From contig NW_006921533.1 in NCBI RefSeq assembly GCF_000340215.1, positions 2,026,172 to 2,090,171 of the forward strand: DNA of 64,000 nucleotides, read 5' to 3'. The stretch comes from Pseudocercospora fijiensis CIRAD86. Its lineage: Eukaryota > Ascomycota > Dothideomycetes > Mycosphaerellales > Mycosphaerellaceae. Positions 1 to 12,418 of the stretch are shown in pieces. Made by a program: the position numbers and the translations under genes. Under the pieces are notes generated by a model. The model ran no database searches, was not told where the DNA came from, and saw only the letters and a program-made list of their open reading frames with translations. Numbering within the stretch: position 1 is the stretch's first letter; each line of letters begins with the position of its first letter.

Positions 1-3000
1 TAGAGGTGCTATTATAGTGCGCTATATACTATAGTATAAATTATAAGTAGACTCTTCTAACTACTAAGTATAGCTATATATACTACGATAGGTTATACTA
101 CCTATAGAACCTTATACTATTATAGCTAATAGTAGTGGTAGTAGTAGTAGGAGTATTAGCCTCCGCTTAGTACTACCTACTAGAAATCTAATTTACTAGT
201 AACATTTAATTTGCTATATAGGCCTCTAACCGTATACTAATTATATAGGTTAACCTACTATTTGTCGAGATATAGTTAATACTATAAGGAGCTATAACTA
301 GCTAGCAATAGTTAATACCTGAATAGTAACTGCTCGCCTATCGGATTAAGTATATACGTTATATTCGCGTTAGACTTTGCGATACTCGTTAAATATTATT
401 ATAAATCTAAGCGTTTATAGAGGCAAAATATGTAGCTAGAACTAGGCAATAGTTCAGATTAACACACTATTAGTCGAGGTGTAGCTCAATTTAATTTACT
501 ATATAGTATTATATTTAGTCTAGTAGCTATTAATATACTAGGTATCTATCTTAGATCTTAGGTAGATAAAATATTTAGAAGGTTATAATTGTAACTCTTA
601 AGCCTATAGGTAGCCTATATAGACTAGAATAGTCCTTAGGTTACCTTGTATTCTCCTGTGTAGAAACCCTTTTTCTTCGGGCCTAGAGGCTAGTAGATAA
701 AGCTTAGGTCCCTTCGTATTAGAATACTAGTTATACTCCTAGTGCTTATTTAATAGGTTTTAAGTTACTATCTATAAGATACTACTAGTATTCCTATAAA
801 GTCGTCTAGTAATATACCGGCTCTGCGTTCTTTAGTACTCCTAATAGTATAAGGTTTTATTCTATTTTTATAATAGACTGTTACTAGTATATATTAGTAG
901 GATAACGAGTCGAAGGCTAATTACAAGTATACGAAGATATACCTAGTATATTAGTTTAAGTGTTATATATAACGAGATTATAGTAGAGTACTCTATTAGG
1001 GTCGAACAAGACATACTAAGTATATGCGCAGACACATGCCTATACGTTTGCGTATATCGGATCGGGAGACCGGCAATCCCGGATACGAAGATTCTATTAT
1101 GCTAGGATTATATATCACGCTAAGTAAGGATATAATATCTTTGCGCTTTTCTATACGCTCGAACCCTCTTCTTCTTTCTCTACTATAAACTACTCGTACG
1201 TATTAGACCTAGAGCCCTCTATATATACCTATGCGCATTCCTAATCCGCTTAGTACTAGAATTAATTCTAGTGTTTACATATACATCCGCACAAAGCTAT
1301 ACGCATAGCAGTCGACTATGCCGTAGGACATTAAGGGCTACGTATTCCCGAGCTCGCTCGTTAACGGTAGCGTAAGTACATTCCTATAGCTATACGTCGC
1401 TATATACTAATGCGCAAACAGAGCAGCTACCGCAAGTACAAAAAGCGTCTGCTTAGTAGCGAGCTAGTCCCTCTACTAATTCTAGATATCGTCGTAAGCA
1501 TTCTTCTGCCCTTACCTATCTATATACTTATATATATAGACATGCCTAAAGAAGAAAGTGCCCGCTATTCGCCTTTTTATAGGTGAGGTCGTTTGTCGTA
1601 TACCGGCTAGTACTAAAAACTAGAGTCGATTTATCGACGCTACGGAGGATAACGGGTATAGTTATACTATTACGTATATCTATGTATAGCACTAATCTCT
1701 ATAGTAATAAGAGTTTAGAGGATATATACGACGAGGAGGGCATGTATTATATATAACCTAGCCTTCGCGTATACCTATATGTTCTGCTAATACTTGCGTA
1801 GATAATATACCGCGATATAAGGACACTCGCGACGCATATTTAGTACGGGGTATATATTGTCCTCGAATAGATCTACTTATACTTATACCTTTATAGTATA
1901 GCGGCGTCGTCGAAGAGGGACGTAAGGAAGATAGCAAGCGGGATACCGGCGGTCGCTATACCCCGGAAGACAAGTTGAAGCGCTATATAGATATAGCTAT
2001 GCCTATACATTTGCCTATTAATTCCTATTAACGAGCCTTAGAATTCTACGACCGCCTCTAGGAGATGTACGAGGACGAGGCGCGAGAGTATACGTAAGTC
2101 TACGATTATAGATATGCGTATTCTAATACCTATCTAGCAAGGGTCCCTCTAAGGCGACCTCGAAGAAGGCCGATATAGGTAGCGACGAGACTAGCGACGA
2201 GGGCAGCGACGAGACTAGCGACGAGGCTAGCGACGCGGCTAGCGACTAGACTAAGAACGAGGCTAAGAGCGAGGCTAAGAACGAGGCTAAAAGCAAGGCT
2301 AAGAACGAGGCTAAAAACAAGGCTAAGAACGAGGCGAAAAGCAAGGCTACCGATATAGCTACCGATAAGCCCTCTACTAAAGGTCCTAAGACCCCGACCG
2401 TAGTTATTAAGTCGTCTACGGAGGACGAGAACGAGGACGAGGAAATGGATTCTAGGTCTAAGCAAGGGTATATGCTTAGATATAGTTATAGAGACTTGTC
2501 GCCGCTAATATATATAGCAAATTCGAGCTTATACTTGCCTCGAAGTCTAGCAGGGTAAGTATAAGGCTAGCCTTATCTATACTTATACTAATGCGCGTAG
2601 GTCAATAGGACGCTTACAAATAACGACTTTAAAAGGCGCTTCCCTAATATAGCCGTACTCTGCAATACTTATAAGGCCGCCGGTACGAAGACGAGTATAC
2701 CTATCTATCCGTTTTAGTCTGTTAGTATACTAACGGATGTATAGACTGCAAATAGGGTAACTATACCTACGAGAATATAAAGGCATACGTACTCTAATCT
2801 ATAGCTACACCTACGCGTATAGACAAGAGTACCGCAGGGCTCGTACCGGGGAAAGGGATTCGTTAGAGAATTAGATAGCTATGCGTATATAACCGGTTAT
2901 AGCTATAGCTCGCGCGTTAATTTAGCTTTGCGCTAGCTAATGTTTGGCTTAGCGGCGGTAAGAGTATATAGATTAACATCCTATAGCGTTTAGTATATAG

Positions 3001-3430
3001 TAATTTATATATAAACCTATACGCCGACCTATGCGTATAGTAAAGTTCATACCACTGCTTATAGTATAGCTCGTATATAGAGGCATAGCTAACGTTATAC
3101 CATTTTCCGCAACTTCTTTAATCGCTAAAACGTACTTTAGCTAGCGTCGACCGAGCTAGCAGCGGGCAGCGGGAGTTTTATACATACGGCTATCGCTATG
3201 CTTATACGTCTAGCTATAGCTCTGTTTACTCGATACCCTCTCTAACGACGCGATAGCAGGCAGCTAAGATGTATTGGCATAACTATAGACATATCTACGC
3301 CTATAACTCTGCTTACCTAGCGGACGGCTATTGCCGGGGCGCTAGCCCCTTTACCGAACGAACAGAAGGAGCGCTATATGTTTAGCCAATGTCTCGCGCA
3401 TATCTACGCATAAATAATGCTCTAGATCTG
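1..3430 (+). mobile_element. RIP-mutated transposon-derived DNA, unclassified
   Basis: No intact gene is visible. The sequence is dominated by TA-rich words such as tatagctata, is poor in CpA and TpG and keeps much CpG, which is the RIP signature seen in the recognisable transposons further right. Reading Gln/Trp back from TAG/TAA suggests plus-strand coding remnants, most clearly the charged low-complexity tract at 2157-2440. I could not recognise a reverse transcriptase, integrase or transposase motif here. It could be a DNA transposon, the non-pol part of a retroelement, or several pieces. Assignment to a mobile element is inferred from base composition and context. Confidence 0.55.
2157..2440 (+). 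repeat. Charged low-complexity coding repeat
   Basis: The plus strand reads as repeated short peptides of the type SDETSDEA followed by KNEAKSEAKNEAKSKA, built from related 12- and 18-bp DNA units such as gacgaggctagc and aacgaggctaag. The opposite strand therefore shows a misleading Leu/Val/Ser-rich open frame. The tract ends in an acidic stretch (EDENEDEE). It looks like the disordered charged tail of the decayed protein encoded by the surrounding repeat. Confidence 0.55.
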
Positions 3431-6400
3431 CGTATCTTTGCTATTTCTTTAATATACAAAGTATATAGTTTAAGTTATATTCCTATATAGTAGAATACCC
3501 TATGCTATTTTTTATTAATTCCTATTTATATATATTAATAATACTCTATACTATTATAATTTGCGTTGTTACTATCTCTCTCTCTCTCTAAATTTTCTCG
3601 TTATATATATTAATAGAAATATAATCTCTACTACTATTATTCTAGTTACTGCCCCTCTCCTAGCATATAAATGTCTTTAGGTATGCGCAGAGGCAACACT
3701 GTAGCTATGCATCCGTTCCTCCGTTTTAGTAATAAAGGCTTAGTATTATTTAATATTAGTATAAGACTATTACGCTAGTGTAATATAAAGGCATACCTAT
3801 ATACTAGCGATTAGGCACTCCCTATTCTATGCGAGACACTATATAGGTATGTATAAATCTCCTGCTATAGATATGCGCCCCTTCTCCCGTTTTAGTAATA
3901 AAGGCTTAGTATTATTTTATATTAGTATAAGATTATTACGCTAGTGTAATATAAAGTAAATAGTTTAACTTGTTTACCTATATAGTAGAAGACCCTATAT
4001 ATATATAGCTAAAAAGATCTTTTTATTTTTCTTTAGATTTATACTTATTAATAATACTCTATACTATTACAATTTGCGTTATTACTATATCTCTCTCCCT
4101 CTAAATTTTCTCGTTATATATATTAATAGAAATATAATCTCTACTACTATTATTCTAGTTACTACCCCTCTCTTAGTATACAGATGCCTTCGGGTATACG
4201 CAAAGGCAACGCTGTAGCTATGCATCCGTTCCTCCGTTGTAGTAATATAATTATTATAGTTAAACCTTAGTTTTGTCCTACTTTATTATCCCTTTACGCA
4301 TACCTATGCACTAGCGATTAGGCACTCCCTATTCTATGCGAGACACTACATAGGTATGCACATATCTCCTACTATAGATATGCGCCCCTTCTCCCGTTTT
4401 AGTAATAAAGGCTTAGTATTATTTTATATTAGTATAAGATTATTACGCTAGTGTAATATAAAGTAAATAGTTTAACTTGTTTACCTATACAGCAGAAGAC
4501 CCTATATATATATAGCTAAAAAGATCTTTTTATTTTTTTTAGATTTATACTTATTAATAATACTCTATACTATTACAATTTGCGTTGTTACTATATCTCT
4601 CTCCCTCTAAATTTTCTCGTTATATATATTAATAGAAATATAATCTCTACTACTATTATTCTAGTTACTGCCCCTCTCTTAGCATATAGATGCCTTCGGG
4701 TATGCGCAAAGGCAACGCTGTAGCTATGCATCCGTTCCTCCGTTTTAGTAATATAATTATTATAGTTAAAGCTTAGTTTTGTCCTACTTTATTATCCCTT
4801 TACGCATACCTATACACTAGCGATTAGGCACTCCCTATTCTATGCGAGACACTACATAGGTATGCACATATCTCACGCTATAGATATGCGCCCCTTCTTC
4901 CGTTTTAGTAATAAAGGCTTAGTATTATTTTATATTAGTATAAGATTATTACGCTAGTGTAATATAAAGTAAATAGTTTAACTTGTTTGCCTATATAGTA
5001 GAAGACCCTATATATATATAGCTAAAAAGATCTTTTTATTTTTTTAGATCTATACTTATTAATAATACTCTATAGCTATTATATTTTATGTTATTACAAT
5101 ATCGCTCTCTCTCTAAATTTTCTCGTTATATATATATTAATAGAGATATTATCTCTAATATAATTATTATAGTTAAAGCTTAGTTTTGTCCTACTTTATT
5201 ATCCCTTTACGTATTATTCTATATAAGACACTACATAGGTATGCACATATCTCACGCTATAGATATGCGTCTGTTCTTCCGTTTTAGTAATAAAGGCTTA
5301 GTATTATTTTATATTAGTATAAGATTATTACGCTAGTGTAATATAAAGTAAATAGTTTAACTTGTTTACCTATATAGTAGAAGACCCTATATATATATAG
5401 CTAAAAAGATCTTTTTATTTTTTTAGATCTATACTTATTAATAATACTCTATAGCTATTATATTTTATGTTATTACAATATCGCTCTCTCTCTAAATTTT
5501 CTCGTTATATATATATTAATAGAAATATTATCTCTAATATAACTATTATAGTTAAAGCTTAGTTTTATCCGACTTTATTATCCTATTACGTATTATTCTA
5601 TATAAGACACTACATAGGTATGCACATATCTCACGCTATAGATATGCGTCCGTTCTTCCGTTTTAGTAATAAAGGCTTAGTATTATTTTATATTAGTATA
5701 AGATTATTACGCTAGTGTAATATAAAGTAAATAGTTTAACTTGTTTGCCTATATAGTAGAAGACCCTATATATATATAGCTAAAAAGATCTTTTTATTTT
5801 TTTAGATCTATACTTATTAATAATACTCTATAGCTATTATATTTTATCTATTATATTTTATGTTATTACGATATCGCTCTCTCTCTAAATTTTCTCGTTA
5901 TATATATATTAATAGAGATATTATCTCTAATATAATTATTATAGTTAAAGCTTAGTTTTATCCGACTTTATTATCCTATTACGTATTATTCTATATAAGA
6001 CACTACATAGGTATGCACATATCTCACGCTATAGATATGCGTCCGTTCTTCCGTTTTAGTAATAAAGGCTTAGTATTATTTTATATTAGTATAAGATTAT
6101 TACGCTAGTGTAATATAAAGTAAATAGTTTAACTTGTTTGCCTATATAGTAGAAGACCCTATATATATATAGCTAAAAAGATCTTTTTATTTTTTTAGAT
6201 CTATACTTATTAATAATACTCTATAGCTATTATATTTTATCTATTATATTTTATGTTATTACGATATCGCTCTCTCTCTAAATTTTCTCGTTATATATAT
6301 ATTAATAGAGATATTATCTCTAATATAATTATTATAGTTAAAGCTTAGTTTTGTCCTACTTTATTATCCCTTTACGTATTATTCTATATAAGACACTACA

Positions 6401-6850
6401 TAGGTATGCACATATCTCACGCTCTAGATATGCGTCTGTTCTTCCGTTTTAGTAATAAAGGCTTAGTATTATTTTATATTAGTATAAGATTATTACGCTA
6501 GTGTAATATAAAGTAAATAGTTTAACTTGTTTGCCTATATAGTAGAAGGCCCTATATATATATAGCTAAAAAGATCTTTTTATTTTTTTAGATCTATACT
6601 TATTAATAATACTCTATAGCTATTACATTTTACGTTATTACGATATCGCTCTCTCTCTAAATTTTCTCGTTATATATATTAATACAAATATTACTTATCT
6701 CTACTACTATTATTCTAGTTACTACCTCTATTCTGTATACGGCTGCGTATAGGTATGCGCATACCTTACGCTTTAGGCATGCGCCTACATTTCCTTTTAG
6801 TAATAAAGGCTTAATATTATTTCAATATTAGGGTAATTTTAGCCTAGTTT
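3430..6850. repeat. Satellite-like tandem array, 8-9 units
   Basis: A conserved block containing aataaaggcttagtatta starts at 3731, 3897, 4404, 4910, 5289, 5668, 6061 and 6454, with a diverged copy at 6802. Spacings are 166, 507, 506, 379, 379, 393, 393 and 348 bp, so long (about 507 bp) and short (about 380-393 bp) unit versions exist. Full units also carry a (ct)n stretch followed by aaattttctcg, and a perfect 14-bp palindrome aaaaagatcttttt (for example 4011-4024 and 4518-4531). I see no coding potential. It may be a satellite or the tandem remains of a non-coding element. Confidence 0.85.
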
Positions 6851-9800
6851 ATCTACCCTTTGAACATACCTATGCGCTTACGATAAGGCTCTCCCTCGAG
6901 TTATGCCTATACATATATGCTCGACTATGTCTATATACGTAATATATGCCAAAAAGATGTTAATACAACCTATATATATAGCTATCTCCGACCCTCTCTT
7001 AACTAGCGAGCTATCTCGTCGTATATCTGTAGCTGCGCCCGTAGATACTCCGCCTATAAACTAGCGATCTCTGCTAGTATTAGCGGATATATTAAGGTAG
7101 GTTGTATAACCGGAGGCATTAAGGAAGGCATTGTCGCGGCTATTAGTATAGCTATTAGAGGCTGCATTAGCTATCCTATCGGTAGCTACATTAGCTGTCC
7201 TATCGGTAGCTGCATTAGCTGTCCTATTAGGGGCTGCATTAGCTGTCCTATCGGTAGCTGCATTAGCTGTCCTATCGGTAGCTATATTAGCTGTCCTATC
7301 GGTAGCTGCATTAGCTGTCCTATCGGTAGCTGCATTAGCTGTCCTATCGGTAGCTGTATTAGCTGTCCTATCGGTAGCTGCATTGGCTGTCCTATTAGTA
7401 GCTGTATTAGCGGCATTGTTAGTAGCTATATTAGCTATCCAATTATCGGCTAGTTATAGCTAGGGACAATTCGGGTTTGATCTTGAAGTTGAATCCTGTC
7501 TCGAGACATATCTATAGGCGTACCTATAGGCGTTCCAATGCGGCTAGGTCCTAATATAGCGGTATTAGTAACTAATCTCTAGTTTCCCCTTTCTCTAGGC
7601 GTAGGAACGCGTAAAGGTAGAGGCATACTTTCCGTGCTCGCTCGCTTTCGTCGCCGGCTAGTAACCTCTAGTTTAGGATCCCGGATAGGGATTATATATA
7701 GGCGAATCCTAGGTAGTAGGCTTAGGCGTTATAACGGTCGTAGGGCGGGCGTAGGGCTTAGACTTCCGGTTAGGCGTTATAACGGTCGTAGATGTAGCGG
7801 TAGGCTAGGCTCGATATCCCGTAATTGTAAACGTGTTTCCTATTCTAGGAGGGTCCTCCGGGTAGGAATTATTCTAACCTAAGCTCTAGCGGCGCGATGC
7901 GTATTATTGACCCTAGTAGTGCGCTTATCCTTACTATTACTCCTATGCTTATAGAGATTGCTAGAGGCCTGCTCTTAGTACGCTAGCCTTATAGCCTTTT
8001 CCTGTCTACACCTAGTCTTCTTTACAACTACGGCTATTAGTACGGGCATAAATCTGCTAATAGGTAGCTCTTACCTTGCTTCTATAGTGCCCTCTCGTAT
8101 CTAGACTAGATAGAGACATTTACTAACGTATGCTTTACGCGGTAGTCGGTCTAACCCTAGAACTAATCGATATCGCGTATATCTATAGTCGTAGCTCTAG
8201 AAATACCTATTATTAAAGGTAGGTCGGTTCCGAATAAGTATAACTTATATCCCGTCTGTTTGTTAGCATTTGTATCCGCCCGTCTGCTTCTATATATGTC
8301 CTTGTTTATAAGCGTATACTCGGGGTTAAGCGCGGCTATAATAACATCGTTTTTCTTATTCGTCGCCTAGTTACGGAGATCTTTGTTCCGGGACCCTGTA
8401 TATATTAGCGAATGTCTATAGCTATATATATAGACGTACGTTAGAGGATGCCGATAATCGTATAGTACTCCTACCTGCTCGGAGCGTCGATAAGGGATAG
8501 TATATCTTCTCGCTCTTTTATAGTAACCCTACTATGCTATTTGCTTATAACCTTGTCTACGTTCCTAATAAAGTGTACACGACAGAGCATAAGTATATGC
8601 TGTAGGTAATACTCCGCTATATAGAGGGGGTCGATTTCGTATAGGTAGAGACTAAGGCCTATAGGTTAGTATAGGTACGGGCATAGGCTAGGGCATAGAT
8701 ACTAGTATATTAGCACCCGAGCTGATCGACTGCGATACAGTGCTACCCGTCCGTATCCCCGTAGATATATGCCTACCTATATCTGCCTATACCTACGACA
8801 GCCGCTAAGGTCGTAAATAGGCGCTTCTATACGAGATAATATATCCGATTAGTATTCTTCTCGTTGCAGATAACCCGAGCTAAGGTGAAGACTATCTTGT
8901 TAGCAGGTATATAGCTATAGGTTAGCCTATATATACGCTTTCTATTCTAACCTAACTCAACCGCAAAGATAACCTCGTTTATATTAGATCCTACGATACG
9001 TTTATAGGACATATCGACGTCGAATAACTAGAGAGACGTAAAGATCTCTACTTGTTCCCTATAAAAGCATACTACTGTCTATATACCTATAGGGGAGATA
9101 TATACGTCTTGGATGTATTGCTACTAAATTAGCGTATGTTAGCATCTATAGCTATAGATAAGGACGTATAGTCTTCGGGTTGAGTTTCTGCTATTTGTAT
9201 GCCTATTCTACTATATTAATATCGCGAAGGTAACTATACTCTATATGCTTAAGCTTTACTATTATCGTAGTTAAGCGCGAAGTATTGTTTAAAGCAACAT
9301 AGAGCTTAGTAAGTAATAGTACCCCTTTTTTATTAAGGAACTGCTACAATATCGGATAGACCTAGAATCGGGCTAAGGACTACGTAAGCGGAAGTCTATA
9401 GGTATAGCTATATATATACCCGTTATTAGGTCCGGCGAAATGCACTTCTTAATCAATTCCTTTAGCTCTTCCTTAATAAGAGTAGGGACTTTCGTCGGAG
9501 GGGGTAGTATATACGTATATTTGCCCCGAGATACGATTATTATATAGGGCGTCCTTATAGGATCGCGCGGGACGATAAAATCGAACTTAACCTTACACTC
9601 TTACGTAACGAGCTTGCCCTACCCTTATAGGTAATCGACTTCTACGCGGTGTTAGCTAATCTATGCCTATAGGTTTAGACGTACCTACGGCATGTCGTAT
9701 AAACTACCTTTGTCGGCTTAATAACCGTATAAACGTTAGTCGGACCTACTAGTAGATTTTGGAAGAAGTCCTTAAGTATATCGATTAACTATTTCCCTTC

Positions 9801-11040
9801 TTTTAGAATAACTTAGCGGAAGCATAATAGTCGTAGGTGTGTATAGTAGTTAGTATATACGAGTGAGTACTAGTAATAACTAGCTAGCGTCTATACAGTT
9901 AGCTATAGATATGCCTATATATATAACCAATTACTTATAGGCGTCTCTGCCTCCTCGTGCGTTAAACTACAATCTTCGCGTTAATCGTCGTAGGCTTTTC
10001 TCGACCGGAATCCTGCTTATACTACATGCTAAAGCCTATGCCCGTAGGTTAGTACTCGGTAAACTATCTAACTACGGATATATATACGCATGTGAGTTCT
10101 CTACCTAGTATTGCGTCTCTTCTCCTCTTAGTACGAATATCCTTACGAGCGGAGGTATAGAATTAACCCTCTAGTTTAGGTACTCGTCCGTAAGGCGATA
10201 GTGCGTAGCGCCCTCCCGGAGATATAAGCAAGCATATTAACATATCTTAACACCGCTACAATTCTTCCGTACCCGAATATAAGATACGCTATTAAAGTAC
10301 GACGCTTTAGTTTCCTTCGGGGAATAGGGCTGCCTTGCCCTATATTGCATCTAATATATATTAGCATATATATAACAATATACACGCCTATATATACTCT
10401 ATATTTAAGAACGGCCGGAATCTTTATAACGTTCTCTAGGATAAGATCGGTATAGTTATAGTAATCCGCAAGTAGAACGATATATATATAGCTATAGTTA
10501 TAACTACTTAGGTATTCTAGTATCGTAGCAATATGTTCGATATGCTTAACAGAAAGCGGGGCATATATAGCATTTGTAATAAGGGTAGGCCCGGGTCGAG
10601 GAAGTAGCTAAGTCTTATTAGAAAGTATAGGCATACTATTAGCTATAGCTAAGCCTATAATATTGCTTTCTAGCTGCTTGTCTTCTATAGCCTCTAAGGC
10701 GATGCGATCTTCTTCCGCAAGCATTCCTAACGTAAAGACATTAGAGGCCTATATCTCGGTAAGCTAAAGGATATATATATCTATATACTTATATATACGC
10801 GCTCGTTAATAGACTCGGTATACGAGATAAGCTTATTAGAATATTTATATTTATAATCTTCCTATATATAGGGAAGAAAGGTTAATAGAGTCTCTATAGC
10901 TTTAGTCGGTACTTTAGATAGTAGTTTTGTTCGGTACTCGTAATCTATATAGTCTAAGAAGCGGGCATTCGTATAGTAGAAGGAAAGGGAAGGGAAAGAA
11001 TTAGTCGATTAGTAGGAAAGTAGATGCGTAGGCGCTAATT
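6850..11040 (-). mobile_element. RIP-mutated transposase-like remnant (possibly MULE-type)
   Basis: Read on the minus strand with TAG/TAA taken as Gln or Trp, several long stretches look coding. One near 9440-9610 has the pattern SRGKYTYILPPPTKVPT followed by a helical segment. One near 8520-8680 has YYLQHILMLCRVHFIRNVDK. Such H-x-P-rich and CxVHFxRN segments remind me of MULE-type DDE transposases of fungal repeats, but I cannot confirm catalytic residues. The 24-bp minisatellite at 7161-7440 lies toward the 3' side of this remnant. No terminal inverted repeats were found by eye. The part from 10000 to 11040 shows nothing I recognise. Confidence 0.4.
7161..7440 (-). repeat. 24-bp minisatellite encoding an octapeptide
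   Basis: About eleven copies of the unit gctgcattagctgtcctatc plus ggta follow each other with few substitutions. Variants such as attagg and tatatt are mostly RIP-type changes. On the minus strand the unit is exactly eight codons and reads LPIGQLMQ. The repeat is in frame with itself, so it would have been an expanded peptide repeat in the minus-strand protein of the surrounding element. Confidence 0.8.
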
Positions 11041-11372
11041 TGCGGCTAACCATATATACGGTTACGCATAGACTCGGCTATACGGACGTTGGTCAACTCC
11101 GCTTTTAGCGTGGTCAACCGCAGATTTCTCTGGTCCTGGCTGGTCGAGCTCGTGACGGCATGAGGCTCTGCGCGAGTCGGGCGCGAAGCCGAAGCCGAAG
11201 CCGAAGCCGAGCTGTCTTGTCTTGTCCGTGCGCGAAGTTTGAAGCAGCTTTCGATGAACTTTTGATCGTGTGCCATCTGTTACATCGAACCAACATCACC
11301 AGCGCACGACCATCCTAATCGAAATTCGAATTCCAGCGTCTCCATCTCCGTATAAAGTCCCCCCTCGTCAAT
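11041..11372 (+). promoter_or_regulatory. TOM22 upstream region and left repeat boundary
   Basis: Base composition switches at about 11050-11090 from CpA-depleted repeat DNA to normal unique sequence. This 330-bp stretch separates the repeat from the TOM22 start codon. It contains five near-tandem GCCGAA hexamers at about 11187-11211. No open frame here looks genuine; the open frames on the minus strand are low-complexity products of the hexamer. Confidence 0.5.
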
Positions 11373-11922
11373 ATGGTCAAGCTCGAGGAGGTTCCCGATG
11401 AGGAGCTCTACGCACCCCAGCAGGGCCCAAAGGACGACGAGGATGAGTGGGACACAGATAGCGGTACGCATTGCGTAGCAACACGAAGCCTAGCGTCATT
11501 GCATGCTGACGAATATTGGCAGAATCGGAAGTTTCAGATGATGATGATTATGATGATGAGAGCCTCGACGAATCACTGCTCGACCGAGTATATGCATTGA
11601 AAGACATTGTCCCGCCGACATACCGCAAGCACGTCTCCAATGTCGCATCGACAGGCTACAGCTGGGTATCAAAGAGTGCGAGCTTCAGTGGAAAGGCAAT
11701 TTGGGTCATCAGCACGAGCGCGCTGCTGTTGGGAGTACCGTGGGCACTGGCGTTCAGCGAAGAGCAGCAGGTGCAGGAGATGGAGAGGGAGATGCGCATG
11801 CAGCAGAGCGCGAGTGAGGTGAGTTCGATGAACAGTTGACATAGCGATTGAATTCGCGTTGGCTGTTGCATGCTAACACTATATGACAGCTCCTTACAGC
11901 AGGCGCCAAGCCAGCTTTGTAA
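11373..11922 (+). CDS. TOM22: Mitochondrial import receptor subunit Tom22
   Basis: This is the central receptor of the outer-membrane TOM complex. It binds presequence proteins passed on by Tom20/Tom70 and organises the Tom40 pore. Three exons (11373-11463, 11523-11818, 11890-11922) join in frame to 139 codons. Introns of 59 and 71 nt have GT-AG ends, and the second has a GCTAAC branch site. The protein has an acidic N-terminal cytosolic region (EDEWDTDS, then SDDDDYDDESLDESLLDR), the family block around DIVPPTYR, and one tail-side membrane segment (AIWVISTSALLLGVPWALAF) followed by a short charged and Gln-rich end closing in ELLTAGAKPAL. The acidic cytosolic part, single transmembrane helix and length fit Tom22. 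It is the first intact gene after the left repeat block. Confidence 0.9.
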
Positions 11923-12418
11923 GAATCTCACGCATTGCACAGAAGCACCGCATATTTCACGCATAATGAGCAGCGGATATTGCGCTTGTATTATACTACT
12001 CTGCTCAAAAGATAGACAGGTCGATCCAAATGCTGCCCTGAATCCTTTCTCAGGCCCATCCCACCGCTTTCCCAGACCACAACCCTAATCCCATCGAAAG
12101 GCTGACGCCACCGTAGTATGAGCAACGCATACCAAATTGCAAAATGGCGCATACCTTGGCCCACTTGGCATTCGCTTGATCAATAATACGCTTTCCATAA
12201 ATTACGTACCTCCAGCAGGTGATACTACCTTGTAATACGGCTGCAATTCCACGCCGAAATCCTTCGGTCATTGCAACCTCAAAGGAAAAGTGCTTAAGCA
12301 TTGCACATAAGAAGGCAGTCCCGGATAAGCGAACAGATAAACATAAGACATACACTGCTCTAACTTCCAAGACACAATCACAATCAATCACACTGCGAAA
12401 CTTGCGAAGCTCGCCACC
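11923..12418. other. Intergenic region TOM22 to GFA-like gene
   Basis: About 500 bp of unique, normally composed DNA between two plus-strand genes. It must hold the TOM22 3' end and the promoter of the next gene. Open frames here are short, overlap each other on both strands and show no family features. The start codon of the downstream gene sits in a good Kozak context (gccaccATGG). Confidence 0.4.

Noticed and set aside
2130..2465. Minus-strand Leu/Val/Ser-rich open frame, apparently a membrane protein
   Set aside because: It is the antisense of a Lys/Glu/Ala-rich coding repeat on the plus strand.
3430..6850. CRISPR-like array
   Set aside because: Units are hundreds of bp long with no short repeats separated by unique spacers, and the host is a eukaryote.
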